A program made the translations under genes and the position numbers. A DNA stretch of 64,000 nt, taken from the NCBI RefSeq assembly GCF_018682675.1, contig NZ_JAFMTR010000115.1:1-64000 (forward strand), in the 5' to 3' direction. Below, piece by piece: positions 1-8,283 of the stretch. The notes under the pieces are model-generated. The model saw nothing but the letters and a program-made list of their open reading frames with translations, was not told the origin of the DNA and did no database searches. The DNA is from Sphingopyxis soli (GTDB lineage Bacteria; Pseudomonadota; Alphaproteobacteria; Sphingomonadales; Sphingomonadaceae). Each line of letters begins with the position of its first letter. The stretch's first letter is position 1.

Positions 1-834
1 CCGCGCGGGGGTTGAACGCGCGGGCCGGTGCCGCGAACCACCGGCGTCGCCGCCGCTGCGTTCGCGCAGGAAATTCTTCACGATCCGGTCTTCGGTGCTG
101 TGGAAGCTGACCACCGCGAGGCGGCCGCCGGGACGCAAGATGCGCTCGGCGGCACTCAGCCCCGCGACCAACTCGTCGAGTTCGCCATTGATGTGGATAC
201 GAATGGCCTGAAAGCTTTTCGTCGCCGGATCCTTCGGCGCGCCGGGCGGATGACGCAGCGCCTTGCGGATCACGGTGGCGAGCTCGGCCGTGCGGCTGAG
301 CGGGCGCGCGGCGACGATCGCGCGCGCGACGCGGCGCGACTGACGCTCGTCGCCATAATGATAGAGGACGTCGGCGATTTCCTCCTCGTCGGCGCGATTG
401 AGCCAGTCGGCGGCGCTTTCGCCCTCCTGCGCCATACGCATGTCGAGGGGACCATCCTTCTGGAACGAGAAGCCGCGCTCGCCCTGGTCGAGTTGCATCG
501 ACGAAACGCCGATGTCGAAGGTGATGCCGTCGACCGCATCGATCCCGCGTTCGGCGAGCAGCCGGTCGATCTCGCCGAAGCGGCCGTGGATCAGCGTCAG
601 CCGGCCGTCCGCCTCGGCGACGAGCGCCTGCCCTTCGGCAATCGCGTCGGGATCGCGGTCGCAGGCGACGACCTGTGCGCCCGCCGCAAGCATCGCGCGG
701 GTGTAGCCGCCGGCGCCGAAAGTCGCATCGACATGACGCTCCCCGGGCAGGATGGCGAGGGCGGCGATGACTTCTTCACGGAGGACCGGGTCGTGGCGGG
801 GATCCCGAGGAAGGTCGGGGGCAAGCTCGGTCAC
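1..834 (-). CDS. rsmH: 16S rRNA (cytosine(1402)-N(4))-methyltransferase, partial at window edge
   Basis: RsmH transfers a methyl group from S-adenosylmethionine to N4 of C1402 in 16S rRNA. The frame starts at a GTG whose bases overlap the mraZ stop (GTGA), so the two genes are translationally coupled in the usual mraZ-rsmH order. The protein begins [18 protein letters not shown]; the HxPVL block is the family's N-terminal signature. SAM motif I (DATFGAGG) is near residues 36-43, and a [11 protein letters not shown] block follows. 278 codons are visible and the C-terminal end lies outside the window, so the gene is cut by the edge and not broken. ftsL and ftsI would be expected beyond the edge. 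Confidence 0.95.
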   Translation of the reverse strand, partial: MTELAPDLPRDPRHDPVLREEVIAALAILPGERHVDATFGAGGYTRAMLAAGAQVVACDRDPDAIAEGQALVAEADGRLTLIHGRFGEIDRLLAERGIDAVDGITFDIGVSSMQLDQGERGFSFQKDGPLDMRMAQEGESAADWLNRADEEEIADVLYHYGDERQSRRVARAIVAARPLSRTAELATVIRKALRHPPGAPKDPATKSFQAIRIHINGELDELVAGLSAAERILRPGGRLAVVSFHSTEDRIVKNFLRERSGGDAGGSRHRPARSTPAR

Positions 835-1331
835 TTTCGCGCCTTCCCCTTCGTTTCTTCCCATACTGCCGCGAGGCGCTTGAGGACCGGATCGGCCTCG
901 ACGCATTCGGCGAGGCTTGGCAACCACCAGATTTCGAAACGGCGGCCCGAGCCGACGAAGGCGGTTGCCCCCGTCTCGCCCACCCGGTCGCGCGCGGTGA
1001 AGTTGGGCAGGAAGCGTCCGCTGTCGTCGAGCGTATAGGCCTCGGTATAGCTGAAGCGCTTCTTGAACGCCTCGTCCTCGTCGAAATCGAGGTTGCGGGT
1101 CAGCGCGGTGTCGCGGTCGCGCTCGATCTCGTCGGACAGGCGATCATATTGATCCTGGCCATAGGCGACGAGGCACGGGAGTTTTTCGTGGAAACCGACC
1201 CAAAGCACGCGCTGGCCGTCCGCATTGAGGGGCACATTGTTGCGGAACTGCGAGGGGACGGCGATGCGTCCCTTGCCATCGATCGCGGCGAAGTTGGTGC
1301 CCGAATACCGGCCGGGCGTAACAACCGCCAT
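831..1331 (-). CDS. mraZ: Transcriptional regulator / cell-division protein MraZ
   Basis: MraZ is a 166-residue DNA-binding protein with two AbrB/SpoVT-like halves. In other bacteria it controls its own division/cell-wall cluster. Each half carries the DxxxR motif: DGKGR at residues 18-22 and DDSGR at 102-106. I chose the ATG at 1331 ([11 protein letters not shown]) because a run of six Gs sits about ten bases before it. An upstream in-frame ATG at 1388 would add 19 non-conserved residues. The stop overlaps the rsmH GTG. A 10-bp periodic G-run array lies 125-190 bp upstream and is the likely autoregulatory operator. Confidence 0.96.
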   Translation of the reverse strand: MAVVTPGRYSGTNFAAIDGKGRIAVPSQFRNNVPLNADGQRVLWVGFHEKLPCLVAYGQDQYDRLSDEIERDRDTALTRNLDFDEDEAFKKRFSYTEAYTLDDSGRFLPNFTARDRVGETGATAFVGSGRRFEIWWLPSLAECVEADPVLKRLAAVWEETKGKARK

Positions 1332-1455
1332 CGCTGTAGCCCCCCGTCTCGCGCCTCCGGGCAATAATTCCCTGCCCGCGGAATCCATGGATTCCGCGCC
1401 GAAAGACTCAGGTGGAGATTGCCCCTCTCCGACTCCTGCCTATCAAGACTCCATC

Positions 1456-1520
1456 GGGGTGAAAAGGGGAAATTTAGGGTAATATGGGGAATCTATGCCC
1501 CAGAAGGGTGATTTTGGGGT
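1456..1520. promoter_or_regulatory. Putative MraZ-box array upstream of mraZ
   Basis: On the plus strand, GGG/GGGG runs begin at 1456, 1466, 1477, 1486, 1506 and 1516, with an inverted CCCC run at 1498-1501. This gives a strict period of about 10 bp with A/T-rich spacers (for example GGGGTGAAAA, GGGGAATCTA, GGGGTGAATT). E. coli MraZ is known to bind direct TGGGN repeats with 5-nt spacers in the mraZ promoter. The same spacing in the same place supports an operator. This stretch lies in the 305-bp gap between mraZ and the next gene. No convincing -35/-10 pair was recognised. Confidence 0.6.
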
Positions 1521-1636
1521 GAATTGAGCAGCCGGACGGGTCGGGGCGCGCGAAAACAACCCGCGCGCAGGGGCAGCAACGGGCATGCGGTGGCGAATCG
1601 CTGTCCGGAGTTTGGGAAGTCTCTGCTTTGAGACGC

Positions 1637-2785
1637 TTATTCGGCGGGCAATCGAATCCAGAGCGGACGGAATAGGGCGCGCGGAGCGTCGGGCCACAAA
1701 CGGGCGGCGAGCCATTCCATCGTGTCGGCCCGGCGCAGATGGTTGGCCCAGACGGGATCGCCCTGCCACAGCGGGGCAAAGAGCAGGTCGGCATCGCCGA
1801 CGAGCCAGACCTCGCCGCGGCCGATCGGGCATCGGGCAATGCGGCTGGCAGCGAACGCCTGACACGCGGACGGCAGGCGTTCGAAGCGGCCGGCGCTGAA
1901 CAGGCGCAGCCTTGCGTCCCCGACGCCCGCCGACCGATCCTTCTCGCCAGCGGGCGCGGCGGCGAGCGTGACGCCCCAATGGTCGAGCAGCGGGGTCAGC
2001 AGGCTCGTCACCGGCGGATTGCGCGGATCGCCGATCGGATGGCGCACCGGCCAGCCCGTCAACGCATCGGCGAAGATGACGGCGCGTCCGCCGCCGCGGA
2101 CGAAGGCGTCGATCGCGACCAGCTCCTGCGGTGCCAGCGCGCGCGGATGCGCGAGGAGCAGCGCGCCACCGGATACGGGCGGGTGATCGACGAGGCTGTC
2201 GACAATCTCGACCGGTCCGCTCGCGCGCAGGCGGGCCAGCGCCGGATCCTCGTTCGTGCCCGCCGCGATCATCGCCGCCATATCCTCGCCCGCCGACCAG
2301 CGCAGCGGCAGACCGGTGAGCAGGGTGGCGGGCGGCCCGGACGCCATTGCGGGCCGGTAAAACGCGGCGAGCAGCACATGCCCGGCGGCAAACCAGCCGG
2401 CGGCGAACAGCGCCGCCATGACGAAGGTCGGCGCCGCGCCGCTCCGCCGCCGGACGAGCGTGTCGGCGACCGTTGCGGCGACGATCCATCCCACCGCGAC
2501 CAGCGCGAGCTGGAGCCAGGGCGATCCATCCGACATGGCGCGGGCGACAATCGCTTGTGCCGCGAGAAGCATGAGCAGGGAGAGCGCGACCGCCCGCCAC
2601 CGTTCGCCGCGGGCAGCGGAGCGCAGGCTCCATGCGAGTATCAGCGTCGGAAATGCGACCAGCGGCAGCAACAGCGCCGGATCGACCCTTCCGAGCGCGC
2701 GTTGCCCGCCGAGGATCCACGCGAGCGACAACGCGACAAGCGCCGCCGTCGCAGCGCGCAGCGCAAGCGATCCGCCGCGGGTCAC
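1637..2785 (-). CDS. Membrane protein with C-terminal GldG/DUF4350-like domain
   Basis: This 382-residue protein has four or so hydrophobic segments in its N-terminal 150 residues, for example around 13-26, 39-52, 66-80 and 118-140. A soluble C-terminal part reads like the GATase-fold auxiliary domain found in GldG/DUF4350 proteins, with stretches such as VEIVDSLVDHPPVSGGALLLAHP and FVRGGGRAVIFADALTG. No catalytic residues are evident. Its ATG overlaps the stop of the preceding small membrane protein (ATGA), which in turn overlaps cysK, so all three are probably co-translated. Similar proteins usually accompany ABC-type or envelope systems, but nothing here fixes a substrate. The family assignment is tentative. 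Confidence 0.72.
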   Translation of the reverse strand: MTRGGSLALRAATAALVALSLAWILGGQRALGRVDPALLLPLVAFPTLILAWSLRSAARGERWRAVALSLLMLLAAQAIVARAMSDGSPWLQLALVAVGWIVAATVADTLVRRRSGAAPTFVMAALFAAGWFAAGHVLLAAFYRPAMASGPPATLLTGLPLRWSAGEDMAAMIAAGTNEDPALARLRASGPVEIVDSLVDHPPVSGGALLLAHPRALAPQELVAIDAFVRGGGRAVIFADALTGWPVRHPIGDPRNPPVTSLLTPLLDHWGVTLAAAPAGEKDRSAGVGDARLRLFSAGRFERLPSACQAFAASRIARCPIGRGEVWLVGDADLLFAPLWQGDPVWANHLRRADTMEWLAARLWPDAPRALFRPLWIRLPAE

Positions 2786-3165
2786 TGCTTCGATTGGCGA
2801 GCCCGTGCGAGCGCCGGATCGGGTTCAAGGTCGGGCACCGTCGACGCGGGCGGGACCGGCGCCGCCTGCGGCGCCTTGGCGTCGCTCGGCACATTCTGGT
2901 CCTTCGAGACCGGCTGAACGCCCAGTTCCTCGAGCGGGGCGCTGCCCGCGGGCTTCGTCGTGCCGGGCGCAACCGCCTGCGCGGTGGGAGCGGCTTGCTG
3001 CGCGGCGCTTTCGCGGGCGCGGTCGCCGATCAGCCCCGCCATGCCGACGAGCAGCAAGACCGTCAGCACACCCGCAATGCCGATCTGGAGCCGGCGCACC
3101 GAATCGCTGACCTGCACCGGCGGCGGTTCGACGCCCGACCGGGTTGCGGTTGTCTTGTTCGTCAT
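2782..3165 (-). CDS. Small single-pass membrane protein, Pro/Ala-rich
   Basis: A 127-residue protein starting MTNKTTATRSG. It has one transmembrane segment near residues 28-47 (IGIAGVLTVLLLVGMAGLIG), followed by an Ala/Pro/Gln-rich tail that is probably periplasmic and disordered. The ATG overlaps the cysK stop (ATGA), and its own stop overlaps the start of the next gene, giving four-base overlaps on both sides. An upstream start would lie entirely inside cysK and is rejected. I do not recognise a family. The tight coupling suggests it acts with the downstream membrane protein, but this is inference. Confidence 0.75.
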   Translation of the reverse strand: MTNKTTATRSGVEPPPVQVSDSVRRLQIGIAGVLTVLLLVGMAGLIGDRARESAAQQAAPTAQAVAPGTTKPAGSAPLEELGVQPVSKDQNVPSDAKAPQAAPVPPASTVPDLEPDPALARARQSKQ

Positions 3166-4133
3166 GCCGCCAGCCCCTTGCTCGCCAGCCATTCGGGATT
3201 GTAGAGCGTCGACAGATAACGAAAGCCGCTGTCGCAGAGGATCGTCGCGATCCGTTTGCCCGGTCCGAGCTTGCGCGCGAGCGCCATCGCGCCGGCGACA
3301 TTTATCCCGGACGAGAGGCCGAGGCACAGCCCCTCCTCGTCGAGCAACTGGCGGACGATCTTCAGCCCCTCCTCGTCCGAGATGCGGAATTGGGTATCGA
3401 TCGGCGCGCCTTCCAGGTTGGCGGTGATGCGGTTCTGGCCGATCCCTTCGGCCACGCTCGATCCTTCGGGTTTCAGTTCGCCGCACTGGTAGTAATTATA
3501 GAGCCCGGCGCCGTGCGGATCGGTGAGCGCAACGGTGATCGTCTGGTCCTTGGCCTTGAGGCCAAGCCCCGTCCCCGCGATGGTGCCGCCGGTGCCCGCG
3601 GCACAGGTGAAGCCGTCGATGCGGCCCTCCATCTGCTCCCAGATCTCCTCGGCGGTGCCGAAAATATGCGCCTTGCGGTTCGCGATATTGTCGAACTGGT
3701 TCGCCCAGATCGCATTGTCGGTTTCCTCGGCGATGCGGCGCGACGTGTGGACGAAATGACCGGGGTTGGCGAACGGCGCGGGCGGCACGAGCACGAGCTC
3801 GGCGCCCAGCGCGCGGATCGTCGCCATCTTCTCGGCGCTCTGGTTGTCGGGCATGACGATGATCGTCTTGTACCCCAGCGCGTTGCCGACAAGCGCGAGG
3901 CCGATGCCGGTGTTGCCCGCCGTCCCTTCGACGATCGTGCCGCCGGGGCGCAGACTGCCGTTCGCCTCTGCATCGCGGACGATATAGAGCGCGGCGCGAT
4001 CCTTCACCGATCCGCCGGGGTTCGCATATTCGCATTTGCCCCAGATTTCGCACCCGGTGGCTTTGCTCGGTCCTTCGAGCAACACCAGCGGGGTGTTGCC
4101 GATCAGCTCGAGGCTGGTTTTGGCAATGGTCAT
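3162..4133 (-). CDS. cysK: Cysteine synthase A (O-acetylserine sulfhydrylase)
   Basis: A PLP-dependent beta-replacement enzyme making L-cysteine from O-acetylserine and sulfide. The 323-residue chain matches the family length. The PLP lysine is K44 in NPGGSVKDRAA. The phosphate-binding loop region shows EGTAGNTGIGLA at 69-80, and the C-terminal CLGLSSGIN block is present. The start at 4133 (MTIAKTSLELIGNTPL) fits the conserved N-terminus; an open frame extending to 4283 adds 50 unrelated residues and runs into the next promoter. It begins a translationally coupled trio with two membrane proteins. A cystathionine beta-synthase-like activity cannot be excluded from sequence alone. Confidence 0.93.
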   Translation of the reverse strand: MTIAKTSLELIGNTPLVLLEGPSKATGCEIWGKCEYANPGGSVKDRAALYIVRDAEANGSLRPGGTIVEGTAGNTGIGLALVGNALGYKTIIVMPDNQSAEKMATIRALGAELVLVPPAPFANPGHFVHTSRRIAEETDNAIWANQFDNIANRKAHIFGTAEEIWEQMEGRIDGFTCAAGTGGTIAGTGLGLKAKDQTITVALTDPHGAGLYNYYQCGELKPEGSSVAEGIGQNRITANLEGAPIDTQFRISDEEGLKIVRQLLDEEGLCLGLSSGINVAGAMALARKLGPGKRIATILCDSGFRYLSTLYNPEWLASKGLAA

Positions 4134-4268
4134 GCCCCATGATCTAGGGCGGCGCCCCCAACGCTGCAAGACAGCTTCTCTAGGATGCGCCATCGCGCGC
4201 CTTTGTCGACCAACGGAGCACGGGCGCCGACGAACGGCGGCACAACCGAACCAATCCGGGTTGCGTCT

Positions 4269-4286
4269 GTAACAGTATAACATTAC
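4269..4286 (+). promoter_or_regulatory. Zur-like box
   Basis: The sequence GTAACAGTATAACATTAC is an imperfect inverted repeat. Its right half (TATAACATTAC) equals the half-site of the proteobacterial Zur consensus, as I recall it. It lies 44 bases before the ATG of the adjacent TonB-dependent receptor. Zur represses zinc-uptake genes when zinc is sufficient. No zur gene is in the window. Confidence 0.5.
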
Positions 4287-4329
4287 TGACGCCTCGAATT
4301 CGCGTCACGAACAACAGGATATCTCCCCA

Positions 4330-6399
4330 ATGCGACTGCTCTCCGCCGCCGGTTTCACGCTTGCCGTCCTGATTTCCGCGCCCGCCTTTGCCCAGGACAC
4401 CACGCCGCAGACCGGCGACGACGATTATCACACCGACCAGGCGATCGTCGTCACCGCCCCCTTCGTGCGCAGCCTCGACATCCTCGGCAATGTGTCCGTG
4501 ATGGAAGGCGAAAAGCTGGCGCAGGATATCCGCGGCCAGATCGGCGATACGCTCGCCTCGCAGCCCGGCGTGTCGTCGAGCAGCTTCTCGCCTGGCGCCT
4601 CGCGTCCCGTCCTGCGCGGCTTTTCGGGCGAGCGCGCGGCGGTGCTCGTCGACGGGCTCGGCGCGATCGACGCCTCCTCGACCTCGGCCGACCATGCGGT
4701 GTCGATCGACCCGCTGACCGCCGAACGCATCGAAATCCTGCGCGGCCCCTCGGTCCTGCTGTTTTCGAGCCAGGCGGTCGGCGGCGCGGTTAACGTGTTC
4801 GACCGGCGCATCCCGCGCGGCATCCCCGAAGCGCCGCTCCATCTCGACGCGCTCGCCAGCTATGGCACCGCCGCCGACGACAAGAGCATCGGCGCGTCGG
4901 TCGACGTGCCGCTCGGCGAGCGCTTCGTTGTCCATGCCGACGGCAATTACCGCGATTCGAACAATGTCCGCGTCGGCGGGCTGATCTATGCCCCCGAACT
5001 GCGCGCGCATCTGCTCGACCTCGCCGCCGACGCCAGCGCCGATGGCGACGCCGCCGAAGCGACGCGCCTAACCGATGCGGCGAACAGCCGCGGCAAGGTT
5101 CCGAACAGCCAGAGCACCAGCAAGAGCGCGGGCGTCGGCGCCGCCTTCATCGACGACGGCGGCTCGCTCGGCATCAGCTTCGGCTACCTCGAGGATGATT
5201 ATGGCATCCCGCCGCGCGCTGACATCGACGAAGTACCGACAATCAGGGCGCGGCAATATCGCGTCGACCTGCGCGGCGAGGTCGAGCTGGGCGACGGCCT
5301 GTTCGAAAAGCTGCGCGTGCGCGGCGCCTATGCCGATTATGCGCACACCGAATTCGACGATGGCGAGCCGGGGACGCGATTCACCAACAAGGGGATCGAG
5401 GCGCGCGCCGAGCTGGCGCAGAACGACCGCGGCGGCTGGCGCGGGGCGAGCGGCATCCAGTACAGCTTCCGCGACTTCGCGGCGATCGGCGACGAAGCCT
5501 TCCTGCCAGCGAACGAGACGACGCGCATCGCAGCGTTCACCCTGCAGGAACTCGAACGCGGCCCGGTCACACTCGAAGGCGCGCTGCGCTTCGAAAATTC
5601 GAAGGTGACCGCCAACAGCATCGGCTTCGACCGCTCGTTCGACAGCTTCTCGGGCGCGGCGGGTCTGTCCTACCAGCTTGCCGACGGGTTGAAGGCAAGC
5701 TTCTCGGTCTCGCGCAGCGAGCGCGCGCCGTCGGCGGAAGAGCTGCTGTCCGACGGTCCGCACGCCGCGACGCTGACCTATGAGCGCGGCAACCCGGACT
5801 TCGCAAAGGAAACGAGCTGGGGCGGAGAGGCATCGCTGAAATTCAAGCGCGACGGCTGGTCGGCGGGCCTCACCGGCTACGCAAGCTGGTTCGACAATTT
5901 CATCTATGAAACCGACACCGGCCTGATCGCCGATGACCTGCCCCTGTTCGAATTCCGCCAGAACAAGGCGCGCGTCTGGGGCTTCGAGTTCGAGGGCGCC
6001 GCCCCGATCGCGCAGGTCGGCGGCTTCCACATCGCCGCCGATGCGACCGCCGACATGACGCGCGCGAAGATCGTCGACGGGCCCTATGTGCCGCGCATCC
6101 CGCCGCTGCGCATCCGTGGCGGGCTCGAAGCATCGAGCGAACGGATCGACGCGCGCGCCGAGGTCGAATGGACCGACGACCAGACCCGCATCGCGCCGTT
6201 CGAGACGGCGACGAAGGGCTTCACGCTCGTCAACGCCTCGCTGACCTGGCGCCCGCTGCCAGACACGAAAAATCTGTCGCTGACGCTCGCCGCCGACAAT
6301 ATCTTCGACGTCGACGCGCGCCGCCACGCGAGCTTCACCAAGGATTATGTGCCGCTCGCCGGCCGCGATATCCGCATCACCGCGCGGGCGAGCTTCTGA
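4330..6399 (+). CDS. TonB-dependent outer-membrane receptor, ZnuD-like
   Basis: A 689-residue outer-membrane importer. It has a signal peptide (MRLLSAAGFTLAVLISAPAFAQ), a TonB box-like AIVVTAP near 38-44, and a plug domain with RPVLRGFSGERAAVLVDG and ERIEILRGPSVLLFSSQAVGGAVNVFD. A 22-strand-type barrel ends in Phe. The plug style (RGFSGERxxVLVDG) and the barrel segment around GIPPRADIDEVPTIRARQYRVDLRGE resemble ZnuD-type zinc receptors. A Zur-like box at 4269-4286 supports zinc as the ligand. I see no His-rich extracellular loop of the sort found in some ZnuD proteins, so the substrate remains tentative. The gene is monocistronic and divergent from cysK. Confidence 0.9.
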   Translation: MRLLSAAGFTLAVLISAPAFAQDTTPQTGDDDYHTDQAIVVTAPFVRSLDILGNVSVMEGEKLAQDIRGQIGDTLASQPGVSSSSFSPGASRPVLRGFSGERAAVLVDGLGAIDASSTSADHAVSIDPLTAERIEILRGPSVLLFSSQAVGGAVNVFDRRIPRGIPEAPLHLDALASYGTAADDKSIGASVDVPLGERFVVHADGNYRDSNNVRVGGLIYAPELRAHLLDLAADASADGDAAEATRLTDAANSRGKVPNSQSTSKSAGVGAAFIDDGGSLGISFGYLEDDYGIPPRADIDEVPTIRARQYRVDLRGEVELGDGLFEKLRVRGAYADYAHTEFDDGEPGTRFTNKGIEARAELAQNDRGGWRGASGIQYSFRDFAAIGDEAFLPANETTRIAAFTLQELERGPVTLEGALRFENSKVTANSIGFDRSFDSFSGAAGLSYQLADGLKASFSVSRSERAPSAEELLSDGPHAATLTYERGNPDFAKETSWGGEASLKFKRDGWSAGLTGYASWFDNFIYETDTGLIADDLPLFEFRQNKARVWGFEFEGAAPIAQVGGFHIAADATADMTRAKIVDGPYVPRIPPLRIRGGLEASSERIDARAEVEWTDDQTRIAPFETATKGFTLVNASLTWRPLPDTKNLSLTLAADNIFDVDARRHASFTKDYVPLAGRDIRITARASF

Positions 6400-6462
6400 T
6401 CTCCGCTCGTCCGGCGGTGGCCGGGTCCGGCACCGCCGCCGGACCCGGTCCCTGTCGAAGGT

Positions 6463-7002
6463 TCAGAAAGGCAGGCGCTGGCGCTTGTTCCAATAGATCG
6501 AGGTCGCGGCCGCATAGGCCCCGACCTTTTCCCAGACCGACTGGTCGACCTTTTCGATGTCGACCCCGGCGTTGACATAGCCTTGAACGATCAGGACGAT
6601 CTGATCTTCGGTCATGTCGCCCGACAGGTCGGGGTTCGCGCGGCCCGGCCCGAAATCGAGCGCCTTGTCCACGATTTCCGCCTTCAGGTTCGCCCGGGCA
6701 ATGGCGCCGATCAGCCATTCGCGCGAAATCCGCGCGAGGCTATAGTCGAAATAATCCGCTTTCTGCGCTTCGGCGACCCCCTGGCTGGCGACGCAGCCAT
6801 CGACGGTCTTGCGAAGCTGCTCGACCAGCGCGCTTCGCTCGGCCGGATCGCCCTGCCCCACCATCGCCTCGCCGAGCGACGCGCGAAAGGCCGGCGCCGA
6901 TGCGGCGAACGGGCAGTCGAACTTTGCGCCTTCCTGCGCCGACACCGCTCCCGAGACCGCCGCCAGCACCAAAGCCGCGCTTCCCGCCAAAGTCCTGAAC
7001 AT
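6463..7002 (-). CDS. Hypothetical exported protein
   Basis: A 179-residue protein with a signal peptide (MFRTLAGSAALVLAAVSGAVSAQ). The mature part is predicted mainly helical and contains two cysteines, in KFDCPFAAS and DGCVASQG. I chose the ATG at 7002 because GGAAGGAA lies at the proper distance; an in-frame start at 7032 adds MIRGGGRNRL and lacks a better ribosome-binding site. No family is recognised. It sits 34 bp downstream of fabG on the same strand and may be read from the fab operon. Confidence 0.75.
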   Translation of the reverse strand: MFRTLAGSAALVLAAVSGAVSAQEGAKFDCPFAASAPAFRASLGEAMVGQGDPAERSALVEQLRKTVDGCVASQGVAEAQKADYFDYSLARISREWLIGAIARANLKAEIVDKALDFGPGRANPDLSGDMTEDQIVLIVQGYVNAGVDIEKVDQSVWEKVGAYAAATSIYWNKRQRLPF

Positions 7003-7036
7003 CAACCTGTTCCTTCCACCCCCACGGATCAATCCG

Positions 7037-7777
7037 TCAGGAGAGCATGGCCATGCCGCCGTTCACATGCAAGGTCTGGCCGGTAACATAGCCCGCTTCC
7101 TTCGACGCGAGATAGACCACGGCGGCGGCAATATCGCTTCCCTCGCCCATCCGGCCCGCGGGGATGCGCTGGTTCAGCGCTTCCTTCTGCGCATCGGGCA
7201 GATCGTCGGTCATGGCGGTGGCAATGAAGCCCGGCGCGACGCAGTTCACGGTGATCCCGCGGCTGGCGAGTTCCTGCGCCAGCGCCTTGCTCATGCCGGT
7301 CACCCCCGCCTTCGATGCGGCATAATTGGCCTGCCCCGGATTGCCCGTGGCGCCGACGACGCTGGTGATCGAGATGATGCGCCCAAAGCGCGCCTTCATC
7401 ATCGGCTTGGCAGCAGCGCGCGCCAGGCGGAAATTGGCCTCGAGATTGATGCGGATGACATCCGACCACTCCTCGTCCTTCATCCGCATGATCAGATTGT
7501 CGCGCGTGACCCCCGCATTGTTCACGAGGATATCGAGCCGCCCCAGCGCCTCGACCGCCGCGGGGACGAGCGCATCGACCGAGGCGGCGTCGCCGAGGTT
7601 GCACGGCAATGCGACATGATCGCCGCCGAGCGTGTCGCGAAACGCGTTCAGCTTGTCGGCATTGGACCCCGAAACCGCAAGCCGCGCGCCCTGCGCCGCA
7701 AGCGCCTGCACGATAGCCGAACCGATGCCGCCGCTGGCGCCGGTAACAAGGGCGGTCATGCCAGTGAGATCGAACAT
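7037..7777 (-). CDS. fabG: 3-oxoacyl-[acyl-carrier-protein] reductase
   Basis: An NADPH-dependent ketoreductase of type II fatty-acid synthesis, a 246-residue short-chain dehydrogenase. The cofactor loop is TGASGGIG at 12-19, NNAG is at 86-89, and the catalytic set is S139, Y152 and K156 (YAASK). The C-terminal block GQTLHVNGGMAM is typical of FabG. fabD lies upstream on the same strand, but a GxxExxY gene is interposed where the two are commonly adjacent. The family and context agree well, so the call is firm. Confidence 0.95.
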   Translation of the reverse strand: MFDLTGMTALVTGASGGIGSAIVQALAAQGARLAVSGSNADKLNAFRDTLGGDHVALPCNLGDAASVDALVPAAVEALGRLDILVNNAGVTRDNLIMRMKDEEWSDVIRINLEANFRLARAAAKPMMKARFGRIISITSVVGATGNPGQANYAASKAGVTGMSKALAQELASRGITVNCVAPGFIATAMTDDLPDAQKEALNQRIPAGRMGEGSDIAAAVVYLASKEAGYVTGQTLHVNGGMAMLS

Positions 7778-7781
7778 TTCG

Positions 7782-8246
7782 TCATTCCTTCATATTTGCT
7801 TCGCCGAACGGAACGTCGGCTCCATGTGAATTTCGCGCAGAGAGCGCGGAGAACGCAGAGTCCTTATGGTCGATGACGAGACGCCTGATCCCTTGTTTGA
7901 GAGTCATTTCACCGAAGTTGATCAGCAGCCCGACGGGCATACGCAGCAACCGAAGATAGGTTAGCACCTGCTTCGCATGGACAGGATGCAGTTTCTCGAC
8001 AGATTTGATTTCTACAACAAGTCTTTCATCGATCAGCAGATCAACCCGGGCCACCTCGGAAAACTCAATTCCATCAAAGACGATGCCGATCGGTCGCTGC
8101 CGCTCGACCTTATATCCCATTGTCGCCAAACGACCGGCCAGCAAGGTCTCGTAGACGCTTTCCAACAAGCCAGGACCAATTTCTGTGTGCAGTCTCATGG
8201 CCACGCCGATGAGATCATGCGAGATTTGGTCAATATGTCGAGCCAT
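7782..8246 (-). CDS. GxxExxY family protein
   Basis: A 154-residue protein bearing the GxxExxY signature (GLLESVYE, residues 26-33) in a GPGLLESVYETLLAGRL helix. A PD-(D/E)xK-like core follows: VARVDLLIDERLVVEIKSVEKL, where D, E and K occupy the nuclease-fold positions. The family's function is not established. Known members are scattered among bacterial genomes and often look horizontally acquired. Here it interrupts fabD-fabG: its stop is 4 bp from the fabG ATG and its start is 37 bp after the fabD stop. Its codon use and base composition look visibly less GC-biased than its neighbours. A nuclease activity would be inference from the motif. Confidence 0.85.
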   Translation of the reverse strand: MARHIDQISHDLIGVAMRLHTEIGPGLLESVYETLLAGRLATMGYKVERQRPIGIVFDGIEFSEVARVDLLIDERLVVEIKSVEKLHPVHAKQVLTYLRLLRMPVGLLINFGEMTLKQGIRRLVIDHKDSAFSALSARNSHGADVPFGEANMKE

Positions 8247-8283
8247 CTCCTCAGCGATCTCTGCGTTCTCTGCGCGAAATATT

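Noticed and set aside
28..1038. Plus-strand open frame of 336 codons opposite rsmH/mraZ
   Set aside because: It is antisense to two well-conserved genes; its translation is Arg/Ala-rich and has no family features. High GC creates long shadow frames here.
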